Positions 9,285-17,564 of a stretch of 33,443 nucleotides of DNA are shown in pieces. This DNA comes from a bacterium (GTDB lineage Bacteria; Thermotogota; Thermotogae; Mesoaciditogales; Mesoaciditogaceae), in assembly GCA_021800445.1 (NCBI GenBank), contig JAJYYZ010000021.1:1-33443 (forward strand), written 5' to 3'. Below the pieces are notes generated by a model. That model did not search any database and was not told the origin of the DNA. It worked only from the letters and a program-made list of their open reading frames with translations. Within the stretch, counting starts at the first letter, position 1, and each line of letters opens with the position of its first letter. Both the position numbers and the translations under genes were made by a program.

Positions 9285-10440
9285 ATATCTTCCTCCTTTT
9301 TTTTGAAAGATCTGCGGTTTCATGGTATATATCTTGCAAACGTTTGGCCATCGTGTCCATTGACCAATTTTGGTTAACGTAATTTACGCCTTCGTCTGAG
9401 AGCCTTAGTCTCAGACTTCTATTTTTTAAAATGTTCTCCATTTTATCCACAAAGGGTTTTATAAGGGGTTCTTCTACGAGTAAACACCCTTTACCCTCGA
9501 TAAGTACATCCGCAATCCCTTCTTTTGCCACAGCGACTACCGGAAGTCCCCCTGAAAGAGCCTCCAAAACAACAAGACCTTGAGTTTCCGTGATCGAAGC
9601 AAAAGCGAATAGATCCGATTGTCTGTAATATTCTATTATATCTTCTCTTGCTATGTAACCTGCAAGTACAACTTTATCTCTTATGCCAAGGTGTGACACT
9701 TTGTGAATTATTTCTTGTCTTTCAGGACCATCTCCAACTATCACAAGCGTTGTGTTATCAATTCTTTTGTGAAGCTCGGAAAAAGCATCTATCAAGAAAA
9801 GAATATTTTTTTCTTTTGCCACCCGTCCTACAAAAAGTATGATTTTATCATTTGGAGATATGTCATGTTTTTCTCTTATCGAATACCTTAAGCCTCTCTG
9901 AAAATTTTTTACATCTATGCCAGTTGGAAGTGTGTAAATGGGTGCTTTCACGCCGTAATCCACAAGTTCGGTCTTTATCTTTTCTGTTGGAGCGATAACC
10001 GCATCTGTCATGTTACAAAACCACATGCTGAATTCCTTTACGGCTTTTTCCGTTGGTCTCAGTGGCATCGGAAGGTAATGCCTGTATTCCGTCAGAAGCG
10101 TATGATAAGTGTGTATGTGCGGAATCCCGATTTTTTCGCTTAACCTTATCGCTTGAAAGCCCATGCTGAAAGGAGCGTGAGAATGAATCATGTCGAGATC
10201 CAACTTTGATGATAATTTGAGTATCTTTTTAGAAAGGGGGATGGCAAATCTGTGCTGGGGCTCAAAAAAGAATTTCACCCCACTCACCTTGAAAGCGTGA
10301 TTTTCGTTTGAAGGAACAATGGGAGCAAAAACGTAAACGTTGTTTCCCATTTCTTCAAGATATTCTTTGAAAAGATGAACCGAGGTGGCAACGCCGTTTA
10401 TTTGCGGGATGTATGTATCACTCATCATACTGATGTTCAC
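9229..10440 (-). CDS. GT4-family glycosyltransferase (likely glycolipid synthesis)
   Basis: The GTG at 10440 is preferred: an AGGAG precedes it, and it forms a GTGA overlap with the stop of the upstream gene. The 403-residue product is a GT-B fold enzyme. The N-terminal domain has SDTYIPQINGVATSV and SHAPFSMG, and the C-terminal GT4 domain has FVGRVAKEKN, VIVGDGPER and the ETQGLVVLEALSGG block with the retaining-enzyme EX7E motif. The opening PQINGV and HTYHT segments resemble diacylglycerol glucosyltransferases and mannosyltransferases such as PimB/MgdA types. A lipid acceptor is likely but not shown. The flanking membrane-protein genes suggest envelope work. Confidence 0.88.
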   Translation of the reverse strand: MNISMMSDTYIPQINGVATSVHLFKEYLEEMGNNVYVFAPIVPSNENHAFKVSGVKFFFEPQHRFAIPLSKKILKLSSKLDLDMIHSHAPFSMGFQAIRLSEKIGIPHIHTYHTLLTEYRHYLPMPLRPTEKAVKEFSMWFCNMTDAVIAPTEKIKTELVDYGVKAPIYTLPTGIDVKNFQRGLRYSIREKHDISPNDKIILFVGRVAKEKNILFLIDAFSELHKRIDNTTLVIVGDGPERQEIIHKVSHLGIRDKVVLAGYIAREDIIEYYRQSDLFAFASITETQGLVVLEALSGGLPVVAVAKEGIADVLIEGKGCLLVEEPLIKPFVDKMENILKNRSLRLRLSDEGVNYVNQNWSMDTMAKRLQDIYHETADLSKKRRKIYGTKSFFTYLHDIGLRFF

Positions 10441-10940
10441 AAAAACCATCTCCTGAAGATAAACGCAATTACCAGAAAAAAGACAAAATCTCTCGCTGCT
10501 CTCATCGTTAATGTGTACAAAATGCCTCTTCCCATCGCAGATCTGACAAGATAAAATTCAAGCAAAACAGACCATACAATCGGAATGGCAAGAAATATGT
10601 AAGACAAATTCCAAAAGAATGCGATGGAAAGAATCCAGCCCGTTAAAATATGTGGAATTAAAACGTACGGAAATCCCCAGAAAACTTTTTCATTTCTCGC
10701 CACGAACATATGAAGTGCCCCAGAAAAAATTTCATACAAAAATATAAGGGCTAAAATTACAAGAGAAAAATAAAAAAAGCCACCAAAAAACGGTGTTTCT
10801 TTGAACACCGGAAAAATTACGATCACGTTCACAAGCCACAAGATCAAAGTCGAAAACAAAGAATCAAAAGGTCCAAATATTGAATTTTTGAAAAAAACTT
10901 TAGGGGTAAAAAACAAGTCAAAGATCTTATTCAATCCCAA
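10437..10940 (-). CDS. Yip1-like integral membrane protein
   Basis: This 167-residue protein has about five hydrophobic spans. Its N-terminus (FDLFFTPKVFFKN) resembles the start of bacterial Yip1-domain proteins, which open with a short amphipathic segment containing PxxFF. The function of bacterial Yip1-like proteins is poorly known. The gene overlaps RNase H by 14 bp upstream and the glycosyltransferase by 4 bp downstream, so all three are probably made from one message. The family assignment rests on a short motif and topology, so it is tentative. Confidence 0.7.
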   Translation of the reverse strand: MGLNKIFDLFFTPKVFFKNSIFGPFDSLFSTLILWLVNVIVIFPVFKETPFFGGFFYFSLVILALIFLYEIFSGALHMFVARNEKVFWGFPYVLIPHILTGWILSIAFFWNLSYIFLAIPIVWSVLLEFYLVRSAMGRGILYTLTMRAARDFVFFLVIAFIFRRWFL

Positions 10941-11346
10941 TTTCCCCCCTTATAAATCTGACAAGGCGATCGGCAATTTTGTTTTCTTTCCTTTCATTCC
11001 ATTCAAATTCTACTTTCATTCCTTTTGATAGGTCATCTATTTTTTTTCTTATTAAAAGCAAATTGTTGGCTTTTACCTTATATTCACCTTTCATCTGACT
11101 TACAACCAATTGACTGTCGCTAAGAATTTTTACACGTTTTCCTGGGAAATGCACTTTTAAATATTCCAAAGCCATCAAAATAGCGATATATTCTGCTTCG
11201 TTATTTGTTGCCATTTCTATGTATTCGCAATGAGCACACTTTAATTTTCCTTTTTCTTCCACTGTAAAAGCAACACCAGACGGTCCCGGATTGGGATTTG
11301 ATCCGCCATCTGTCCTTACTATGATATCAGCCAACACTTTTGACAT
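10927..11346 (-). CDS. rnhA: RNase H type I family protein
   Basis: This protein of about 139 residues has the catalytic acids of the RNase H fold in order: Asp in RTDGGSNPNPG, Glu in NNEAEY, Asp in LSDSQLVV and Asp in ENKIADRL. It would cut RNA in RNA-DNA hybrids. The spacing matches the compact single-domain RNase HI-like proteins of bacteria and archaea. The ATG at 11346 overlaps the upstream gene by 20 bp; a GTG three codons later (11337) has better spacing from a GGAAG and is an alternative start. It is part of the minus-strand run that begins with the GlmL-like gene. Confidence 0.93.
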   Translation of the reverse strand: MSKVLADIIVRTDGGSNPNPGPSGVAFTVEEKGKLKCAHCEYIEMATNNEAEYIAILMALEYLKVHFPGKRVKILSDSQLVVSQMKGEYKVKANNLLLIRKKIDDLSKGMKVEFEWNERKENKIADRLVRFIRGEIGIE

Positions 11347-12679
11347 CTTCCATCAACAATTTTTTTGCGGATTCAGGATCTATTTGAGATATAAGGCCGC
11401 AAGCGGCAAAGATGTAATTTGAATCAACGTAAAGTTTGACCTCCGGTCTGGGCAATAAAGCCATGGGATGCTTTCTGGAGATGTTTTTGATCTCATTCAA
11501 TATTTCAAGATTTAACTTTGAGCGGCTTAATACCCCTCCTGTACCAAATATGTTTCTCACGGCTGTAAGATCCTTTCCTTCGGCAATTTCAATTCTTCCG
11601 GTTGGGCCATAAAGATATCTTTTCTGTCCGACATGTCTTATTATACTCTCAGAGGCGCAGGCCAAAGACAAAGTTTTAATGAACTTTTCCATTCTTTCGT
11701 CTTGCGGATAAGGTGTTATCCTATCCAGAAGCGCTTGATGATCCAAAAATTCATTTCTTATCCATTCAAAATTTCGAACGACGTTTTTTGCATTCACGAA
11801 AACGCCAAGGTCTCCTTCAACCGTTCTTTTTGCAAAAGGTTCCGGCGAAATGAGAATTTTTTGAATTTCCGGAGAACCATTGGTTATAGAATCAACATCG
11901 GTTGTCGCACCACCAATGTCTATTGCGAGAGCATCTCCCATCTCCTTTTGCAGTATCTCGACGGCTGACATAACGGCCGCCGGCGTGGGAATTATCTTTC
12001 CCGTGACTTTGCCATCGAGTTTAGACATGCCGGGACCGTGAATTATATGTTTTGCGAATACATCCTGAATTATCTTTCTGACCGGATCGACATTTAAAAG
12101 GTCAACTTTTGGATAAACGTTTTGAGTTACGATTATTTCCTTTCCGGCTACTTTGAAGATATTTTCAACTTTTGATGCAACGGCAGCGTTCCCCGCGTAA
12201 ACAAACGGAAGGTTCAGATCGCTTTTTGCAAAAATTTCTGCGTTGTAAAGGGCAGTTTCACTTTCTCCGTTGTCTACTCCTCCGGAAAGCAGAATGAGTT
12301 TTGGCGATATTTTCTTAACCTCATCGATCGTCTCGGCAGAAATCTTTCCGCTTGTCGCGAAAACGACTATTGCTCCTGCCCCAAGCGCAGCCTCTCTGGC
12401 CGCTCTTACCGTCATGCCGTAGACGAGACCGTGCACAGTCATCTTAAGTCCACCCGCTGCGCTTGAAGAGACGATCATCTTTGACCAACTTACCTTTTCA
12501 CCGATCTTTTTTTCAATCGATTCAAGCGCCTTTTCTATGCCGATCGTCACATCTCCTTCGTCGACAGTTGTGTAATGTTCGCCTTGCACAAAGAGTTTTG
12601 GATGATCGCCAATCCCCACAAATCCGCTTAAAACAGTCGTCGTGCTTCCTACCTCTACGGTTAAAATATCTAAATTCAC
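11327..12679 (-). CDS. glmL: GlmL/MutL-type ATPase (aminomutase-reactivating family)
   Basis: This 450-residue protein of the ASKHA ATPase fold has phosphate-binding loops VEVGSTTT at 9-16 and AIDIGGATTDVDS near 250. The family contains GlmL (also called MutL in glutamate mutase operons), which is thought to reactivate or protect adenosylcobalamin-dependent aminomutases; it is unrelated to the DNA-repair MutL. No glutamate mutase, ornithine aminomutase or methylaspartate gene is nearby, so its partner is unknown. GGAGAG precedes the ATG at 12679. The gene starts about 20 bp from the palindromic promoter region and leads the minus-strand operon. Confidence 0.85.
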   Translation of the reverse strand: MNLDILTVEVGSTTTVLSGFVGIGDHPKLFVQGEHYTTVDEGDVTIGIEKALESIEKKIGEKVSWSKMIVSSSAAGGLKMTVHGLVYGMTVRAAREAALGAGAIVVFATSGKISAETIDEVKKISPKLILLSGGVDNGESETALYNAEIFAKSDLNLPFVYAGNAAVASKVENIFKVAGKEIIVTQNVYPKVDLLNVDPVRKIIQDVFAKHIIHGPGMSKLDGKVTGKIIPTPAAVMSAVEILQKEMGDALAIDIGGATTDVDSITNGSPEIQKILISPEPFAKRTVEGDLGVFVNAKNVVRNFEWIRNEFLDHQALLDRITPYPQDERMEKFIKTLSLACASESIIRHVGQKRYLYGPTGRIEIAEGKDLTAVRNIFGTGGVLSRSKLNLEILNEIKNISRKHPMALLPRPEVKLYVDSNYIFAACGLISQIDPESAKKLLMEDVKSVG

Positions 12680-12700
12680 TTTATCTCTCCTTAAAACAGT

Positions 12701-12717
12701 GATATAATGATTATATC
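12701..12717. promoter_or_regulatory. palindromic divergent -10 region / possible operator
   Basis: The sequence GATATAAT-G-ATTATATC is a perfect 17-bp palindrome with TATAAT on both strands (12703-12708 plus, 12710-12715 minus). Transcripts starting about 7 nt after each -10 would have short leaders reaching the ribosome binding sites of the RseC-like gene (12721-12727) and of glmL (GGAGAG). I see no convincing -35 box at 17 bp on either side, so activation or dual repression through this symmetric site is plausible. Confidence 0.55.
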
Positions 12718-12735
12718 AGAAAGGTGGCGATCTTG

Positions 12736-13188
12736 ATGATAGAAACTGCCAAGGTTATAAAAGTTGAAAAGAGTTCCATAATAGTCAACGTTACTTCGAC
12801 AAGTTCATGTTCGGAGTGCGTCATGGCTGGTCATTGTGCATTAAACTCGAGTTCTCAAACGCTTATTCCAAGGCCAAGGGATCTTGATGTAAAAGTAGGC
12901 GATTATGTCGAGTTTGAAACTCCCAAAAATTTGAATGCGACGAAACTATCAATGTTACTTTACGGGATTCCTCTTATCATCTTCATAGGAGGAACCATAA
13001 CACTTATAAATGTGACAAAACTTGGAAACTTCTGGTCTCTTGGAATTTCTCTTGCAGGAGCAGGAATTTATTACTGGCTTTTGAGTTGGCATTCGAAAAA
13101 ACACCAGGAAAAGTATTCTCCATATCACGTGAAAAAGGTAGATCCACCAACAAATGTTAATTTTGAAAGTGTGGGTGATGTGCGATGA
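12736..13188 (+). CDS. RseC/MucC-like positive regulator family protein
   Basis: This protein of about 150 residues has the RseC-family arrangement: an N-terminal soluble part with a Cys cluster (CSECVMAGHC), a hydrophilic stretch ending in VGDYVEFE, and two membrane spans (about residues 72-92 and 97-116), then a charged tail. RseC-like proteins are linked to envelope stress (E. coli) and electron-transfer/SoxR-reducing systems (Rsx/Rnf); here no such genes are nearby, so its role is open. ATG 12736 is chosen because AAGGTGG lies 8 nt upstream; TTG 12733 is also possible, GTG 12724 is not. It overlaps the next gene by 4 bp (ATGA). Confidence 0.85.
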   Translation: MIETAKVIKVEKSSIIVNVTSTSSCSECVMAGHCALNSSSQTLIPRPRDLDVKVGDYVEFETPKNLNATKLSMLLYGIPLIIFIGGTITLINVTKLGNFWSLGISLAGAGIYYWLLSWHSKKHQEKYSPYHVKKVDPPTNVNFESVGDVR

Positions 13189-13820
13189 AGTTCTGGTGGT
13201 TCGGACATTCTTCTTTTGCCATCGAGGATGATGGTATTTTTCTTGTGACCGATCCTTTTGACAAAAGTGTTGGTTATCCGATTCCAAACGTAAAGCCTAC
13301 CCATGTGACCGAAAGTCATCAGCATTTCGATCATAACGCTCACAATTTGTTAAGAGGAAATTTTGAAGTCATCAAAGAACCCGGGATTTACAATTTCGGT
13401 ACCCTTCGAATCGAAGGTATACCATCCTATCATGATGAAGACAAGGGTGCAAAAAGAGGCCCAAATATCATCTTCAAGATGAAATTCCCATCATCTATGA
13501 TCGTTGCGCATTTTGGTGATCTGGGTCACATGATCGACGAAAATACGGTTAAAAAACTTGAAAACATCGATGCGGTGATGATACCCATCGGCGGAGTGTT
13601 CACCATAGACGCAAAACGGGCAACGGAAATTGTCAACCGTTTGAAGCCGCACCTTATTTTCCCGATGCATTACATGACCAAATACGTGAGTTTTGAACTT
13701 GGAAAACTTGAAAATTTTACTTCATCTTTTAAGGATGTCTCAAATGTAAAGGGCGCTTTTGAGGTAAAATTGGAAGATATGAGAAAATTTGATCGTAAAG
13801 TTGTCATATTCGAAATGTAA
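13185..13820 (+). CDS. metallo-beta-lactamase-fold metal-dependent hydrolase (UPF0173-like)
   Basis: This 211-residue protein starts with MKFWWFGHSSFAIE, typical of the YtkL/UPF0173 group. It has the HxHxDH metal site as HQHFDH (45-50), a further AHFGDLGH block and a late FPMHY His. The family has the beta-lactamase fold with two metal ions; its natural substrates are mostly unknown. Position within the RseC-like/hpt/recG run does not reveal the substrate. The start overlaps the previous stop by 4 bp. Confidence 0.92.
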   Translation: MKFWWFGHSSFAIEDDGIFLVTDPFDKSVGYPIPNVKPTHVTESHQHFDHNAHNLLRGNFEVIKEPGIYNFGTLRIEGIPSYHDEDKGAKRGPNIIFKMKFPSSMIVAHFGDLGHMIDENTVKKLENIDAVMIPIGGVFTIDAKRATEIVNRLKPHLIFPMHYMTKYVSFELGKLENFTSSFKDVSNVKGAFEVKLEDMRKFDRKVVIFEM

Positions 13821-13833
13821 ACGGGGGTGCTTC

Positions 13834-14346
13834 GTGCAAACACTTTTCACAAGAGAAGAGATTCATACTCGTATTAAGGAACTCGGAGACGAAATAACAG
13901 GTATTTACAGTCCCTTTACAAACGAGATAATGGCAGTTTGTGTTTTGAAGGGAGCAATCCATTTTTTCAGCGATCTTGTGCTTGAGATAAACATGAACGT
14001 GCTTTACAGTTTTGTCCAGGTCTCAAGTTATTCCGGCGCGGGAAGCACCGAACGCGTAAAGGTGAAATCCTGGCTTGATGAAAGTATATACGGTAAGCAC
14101 ATACTCGTCGTCGAGGACATAGTCGATACCGGCATAACGCTTAATTACATTCTTGGATATTTTGCGAAATACAAACCGGCGACGCTTAAAGTTGCGACGC
14201 TTTTCGAAAAAAAGGCTCACAGAAAAGTCGATGTGCCAATAGATTTTGTCGGCTTTGAGATAGGAGATAAATTTATAGTTGGTTACGGCTTCGACTACGA
14301 TCAAAAAAAGCGTAATTTGCCTTTTGTAGGGGTTGAAGATGCGTGA
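13834..14346 (+). CDS. hpt: hypoxanthine phosphoribosyltransferase
   Basis: GTG 13834 is taken as the start: it follows a GGGGGTG site and gives 170 residues, normal for bacterial Hpt. The longer frame would overlap the hydrolase gene. The PRPP-binding loop VVEDIVDTG is at 92-100, with VLKGAIHFFSDL and YGFDYDQKKRNLPFVG also family-typical. The enzyme joins hypoxanthine (and usually guanine) to PRPP, giving IMP (GMP) in purine salvage in the cytoplasm. Its stop overlaps the start of a small membrane ORF by 8 bp. Confidence 0.95.
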   Translation: MQTLFTREEIHTRIKELGDEITGIYSPFTNEIMAVCVLKGAIHFFSDLVLEINMNVLYSFVQVSSYSGAGSTERVKVKSWLDESIYGKHILVVEDIVDTGITLNYILGYFAKYKPATLKVATLFEKKAHRKVDVPIDFVGFEIGDKFIVGYGFDYDQKKRNLPFVGVEDA

Positions 14347-14488
14347 AGGTCAAATTACTTTACTGATCATCGTTTTGTTGCTTATAACGGTTGAAATCGT
14401 TGTGAATATTTATTTTCAAATTCAAACAAATCAAATGGATATTCAAAGAATGAACATTCATAATCTCATTCAAATGTACTCACGATAA
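14339..14488 (+). CDS. 49-residue single-span membrane protein between hpt and recG
   Basis: An ATG at 14339, overlapping the end of hpt, opens 49 codons ending at TAA 14486-14488, 14 nt before recG. The product starts MREGQITLLIIVLLL, continues as one hydrophobic segment to about residue 24, and ends in a Gln/Asn/Met-rich polar tail. A short FtsL/DivIC-like or coupling peptide is possible but I see no diagnostic motif. Tight packing between two coding regions and a membrane segment of normal length support expression. A GAAG just before the ATG is a weak ribosome site, so coupling to hpt is likely. Confidence 0.6.
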   Translation: MREGQITLLIIVLLLITVEIVVNIYFQIQTNQMDIQRMNIHNLIQMYSR

Positions 14489-14502
14489 ACGAGGTTATGG
14501 AG

Positions 14503-16815
14503 ATGCTTTTTGAAGAGTTCGTTGATGCCGCTGAAGAAAAAATAAATGGGACGCTTGAAGGAAGTTTTGAAACTTCCGAATTTGAGAAATTCATAAGAGA
14601 CGCAATCAAAGAAACACTTGTTACGCCGGATGTCAAAGAGAGATTTGAAGCTTTTTGTGGGTATTTCATGGGTATTTCGAAGTTGACAAAAGATCGTGTT
14701 GAGGTAAGGCTAAAAAACGGGATTAGGATGATAGAAAAGTTAAGAATGGAAAATCTCGTTGAGCCTCCGCCAATTAGCGATGAAACGCTTACCCTCGATG
14801 TTGATGTGAAATTCGGCAAAAAGGTCGGACCAATTCGAGAAGCGGCCCTTCAAAAACTTGGCATTTATACACTCAGAGATCTCATGTACCATTTTCCTCG
14901 CCTTTACGATGATTGGAGAAGGCCTTTGAGGATACTCGATCTCAGAGTAGGTGAACAAGTCGCTGCAACTGCCAAAATTGTAAACGTTGAGAAGATAAGA
15001 GTTAAAAATTTCAAGATTGTAAATGTCGTTGTCACAGACGGTTTTTCGAACATGTACCTTGTATGGTTTAATCAGGACTACCTTTACGATACTTTGTCAA
15101 AAGCAAAGCGAATAGCCTTCAGTGGATTGGTAAAAAATGAATACGGAAATTTCAAAGTTTACTCTCCGGACTTTCAAATTGTGGATGATACACCTCCCAG
15201 CATATTTCCGATATACGATTTAACCGCCGGCATCTCTCAGGGAGTCATGAGATCTATAATCGAGAGTAATGTAAAGTACATTGGCGCTTTTAAAGAGATC
15301 ATTCCGGATGAATTTCTCAAGAGAAGAGAACTTATAGACATAAAGCGTGCAATCTACGGAATGCATTTCCCAAAAAGCGAATTTCATCTCAAGGTGTCAA
15401 AAAAAAGACTTGCATACGATGAATTTTTTCTGCTTGAAACATCAAAAATGATGATCAAAAACAACGTTCAATCAAAGGGTGGAATATCGAAAACATTTCA
15501 AAATCGCATATCCAAGCAATTCGTTGAATCTCTTCCGTTTAAACTTACCAATGCGCAAAAACGCGCAATTGATGAGATTGAGAAAGATTTAAAGAGTGAT
15601 AAAATGATGAACAGATTGCTTCATGGAGACGTTGGCAGCGGAAAAACAGTCGTTGCCGAAATTGCGGCTTTGGATGTCATCGAGAGTGGATTTCAGGTCG
15701 CATTCATGGCTCCGACGTATGTGCTTGCAAAACAACATTACGATAGGATAAAAAAAGATTTGTCTGACTTGAACATCAAAGTTGGATTTATTTCCGGTTC
15801 AACTGCGAATTCCGAAAAGATGGATGTGAAAGAAAAATTAGCATCTGGAGAACTTGACCTTGTCATAGGGACACATGCGTTGATTCAAAAAGATGTGAAT
15901 TTCAAAAATCTTGGGCTTGTCGTGATAGATGAACAACATAAATTTGGTGTGAAACAACGCGAAACTCTTATGTCCAAAGGTAAAGCGGTTGATACGCTTG
16001 TAATGACGGCAACTCCGATTCCAAGGACTTTGTCCATGACATTTTACGGTGATCTTGATGTTACAGTCATAGATGAGATGCCTCATGGCAAAAAAAATCC
16101 GAGAACTTTGATAGTGAATGATTCCAAAAAGGACGAAGTTTACGAATTTGCCATGCAAGAAATGGATCAAGGCGTTAGCGTCTTTTGGATTGTTCCTTTG
16201 ATAGAAGAATCTGAGAAAATAGAACTCAGCGCTGCAAAAAAGGTTTACGAAGATTTTGAAAACGGTCCTTTTAAAGATCGTCAGATAGGTTTGCTTCATG
16301 GCAGAATGTCGTCGGAAGAAAAAGAGATCGTCATGGAGAAATTTTTGAAAAAAGAAATTCGACTGCTCGTTTCCACCACGGTGATAGAGGTTGGAATAGA
16401 CATTCCACACGCCGGCGTCATGGTGATAGAGCATCCGGAGAGGTTCGGCCTCGCGCAACTTCATCAACTTAGAGGAAGGGTGGGAAGAAGTGGCAACGAA
16501 TCTTTTTGCATCTTACTTACCAGTGGCATTGAACTCGATAGATTAAGATATTTTGAGCATACTTTCAATGGCTTCAGTCTTGCCGAATACGATCTGAAAA
16601 TGCGTGGCCCCGGAGAGTTCATGGGTACCCGTCAGCATGGCATGCCAGAATTCAAAGTTGCCAATCTCGTTGAAGATGAAGCGATATTGTTGATGGCAAG
16701 AGAAGACGCGAGTGAAATTGTAGAAGCAGATCCAAATCTCGATCATCATCCAGAACTTCTTGAAGAGATAAACAAAAGATACGGTGAGAAAATAAAATTT
16801 GTGGAGGTTGGTTAA
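14503..16815 (+). CDS. recG: ATP-dependent DNA helicase RecG
   Basis: The product has about 770 residues. The wedge/OB region (KKVGPIREAALQKLGI, then DLMYHFPRLYDDWR) is followed by a superfamily-2 helicase core: HGDVGSGKT (near 374), DEQHKFGVKQR (near 476), TATPIPRT, and RGRVGRSG in the second RecA-like lobe, then the C-terminal TRG region. RecG remodels stalled replication forks and branch-migrates Holliday junctions. A 100-residue N-terminal extension before the wedge domain, rich in acidic residues, is also seen in Thermotoga RecG. ATG 14503 has GAGG at good spacing; ATG 14497 is too close to it. Confidence 0.96.
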   Translation: MLFEEFVDAAEEKINGTLEGSFETSEFEKFIRDAIKETLVTPDVKERFEAFCGYFMGISKLTKDRVEVRLKNGIRMIEKLRMENLVEPPPISDETLTLDVDVKFGKKVGPIREAALQKLGIYTLRDLMYHFPRLYDDWRRPLRILDLRVGEQVAATAKIVNVEKIRVKNFKIVNVVVTDGFSNMYLVWFNQDYLYDTLSKAKRIAFSGLVKNEYGNFKVYSPDFQIVDDTPPSIFPIYDLTAGISQGVMRSIIESNVKYIGAFKEIIPDEFLKRRELIDIKRAIYGMHFPKSEFHLKVSKKRLAYDEFFLLETSKMMIKNNVQSKGGISKTFQNRISKQFVESLPFKLTNAQKRAIDEIEKDLKSDKMMNRLLHGDVGSGKTVVAEIAALDVIESGFQVAFMAPTYVLAKQHYDRIKKDLSDLNIKVGFISGSTANSEKMDVKEKLASGELDLVIGTHALIQKDVNFKNLGLVVIDEQHKFGVKQRETLMSKGKAVDTLVMTATPIPRTLSMTFYGDLDVTVIDEMPHGKKNPRTLIVNDSKKDEVYEFAMQEMDQGVSVFWIVPLIEESEKIELSAAKKVYEDFENGPFKDRQIGLLHGRMSSEEKEIVMEKFLKKEIRLLVSTTVIEVGIDIPHAGVMVIEHPERFGLAQLHQLRGRVGRSGNESFCILLTSGIELDRLRYFEHTFNGFSLAEYDLKMRGPGEFMGTRQHGMPEFKVANLVEDEAILLMAREDASEIVEADPNLDHHPELLEEINKRYGEKIKFVEVG

Positions 16816-17354
16816 TGAAAATAACAGGTGGCAGATATTCGAAAATGAATGTTTCTGCCGTTTCGGATAAAAGAACCCGTTATACGCCTGCGATTGTCAG
16901 AGAAGCACTTTTTAACATGATAGACGTAACGGGCATGAGAATGTTGGAACTTTTCGCGGGAAGCGGCGTTATTTCCGCCGAAGCGCTTAGCAGATCCGTT
17001 GAGAAAACCACCTTGGTTGAGATATCAAGGTCATCTTGCATGACAATCAGAAAAAATCTGGAAAAGTTTGGTGACAATTTCACGATTCTCAACCTTGATT
17101 TCAGGATAGCAATTCGCAGATTGATATCAAAGAACAGTGATTTCGATTTCATATTCGCCGATCCTCCTTTCGGAACAGGACTGCTTTTCGAAACTTTTAA
17201 AGAGATCGACGGTCATCCAGAGGTACTAAGATCAGACGGCATAATCGTTATAGAATCTTTTGAAAAGGAAATATTACCCGATGAAGGCAAAAATATACAT
17301 CTGAAGTCCAAAAAAAATTACGGAGATGTGATTTTGAACTTTTTTGTGAGATAA
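16815..17354 (+). CDS. rsmD: 16S rRNA (guanine(966)-N(2))-methyltransferase RsmD
   Basis: This 179-residue class I methyltransferase has the RsmD opening (MKITGGRYSK, then TRYTPAIVREALFNM), SAM motif LELFAGSGVISAEALSR and the catalytic motif DPPF at about 116. It methylates G966 of 16S rRNA on the assembling 30S subunit. The ATG shares one base with the recG stop (TAATG) and has GGAGG 7 nt upstream, so translation is coupled to recG. No clear terminator follows; a GC-rich repeat starts 72 bp later. Confidence 0.94.
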   Translation: MKITGGRYSKMNVSAVSDKRTRYTPAIVREALFNMIDVTGMRMLELFAGSGVISAEALSRSVEKTTLVEISRSSCMTIRKNLEKFGDNFTILNLDFRIAIRRLISKNSDFDFIFADPPFGTGLLFETFKEIDGHPEVLRSDGIIVIESFEKEILPDEGKNIHLKSKKNYGDVILNFFVR

Positions 17355-17426
17355 TTAAACGTCCAAAGAAAATTGTGGGTAAGTATACTAAACTTTTTTT
17401 AAAGGTGAAACACAATTTTTGAGTTT

Positions 17427-17501
17427 GGCGGAGGGCAGGATGCCTCGAGGTGGCCTTCGCAGCGTAGCGAGGACAGACACCGAGAGGCGAGGGCCGGAGC
17501 C
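17427..17501 (+). repeat. GC-rich repeated extragenic element
   Basis: This 75-bp block is far richer in G+C than its flanks. Its first 21 bases (17428-17448) recur exactly in inverted orientation at 33111-33131. It holds a small imperfect hairpin (GAGGGCA/TGCCTC, 17431-17446) and the self-complementary CCTCGAGG. It sits between rsmD and a secreted-protein gene and shows no coding signal. It looks like a dispersed repeat or a remnant of one. A structured RNA is not excluded, as GC-rich islands in thermophile genomes often mark RNAs. Confidence 0.65.
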
Positions 17502-17564
17502 AACGATATTTCATATTTAAAGTTGATCAAGTATATTAACGATAGCGTTGGGGGAGGTTTTAAA

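Noticed and set aside
11327-12679. DNA mismatch repair MutL
   Set aside because: It has the ASKHA ATPase motifs of GlmL, not the GHKL ATPase of repair MutL; only the old name is shared.
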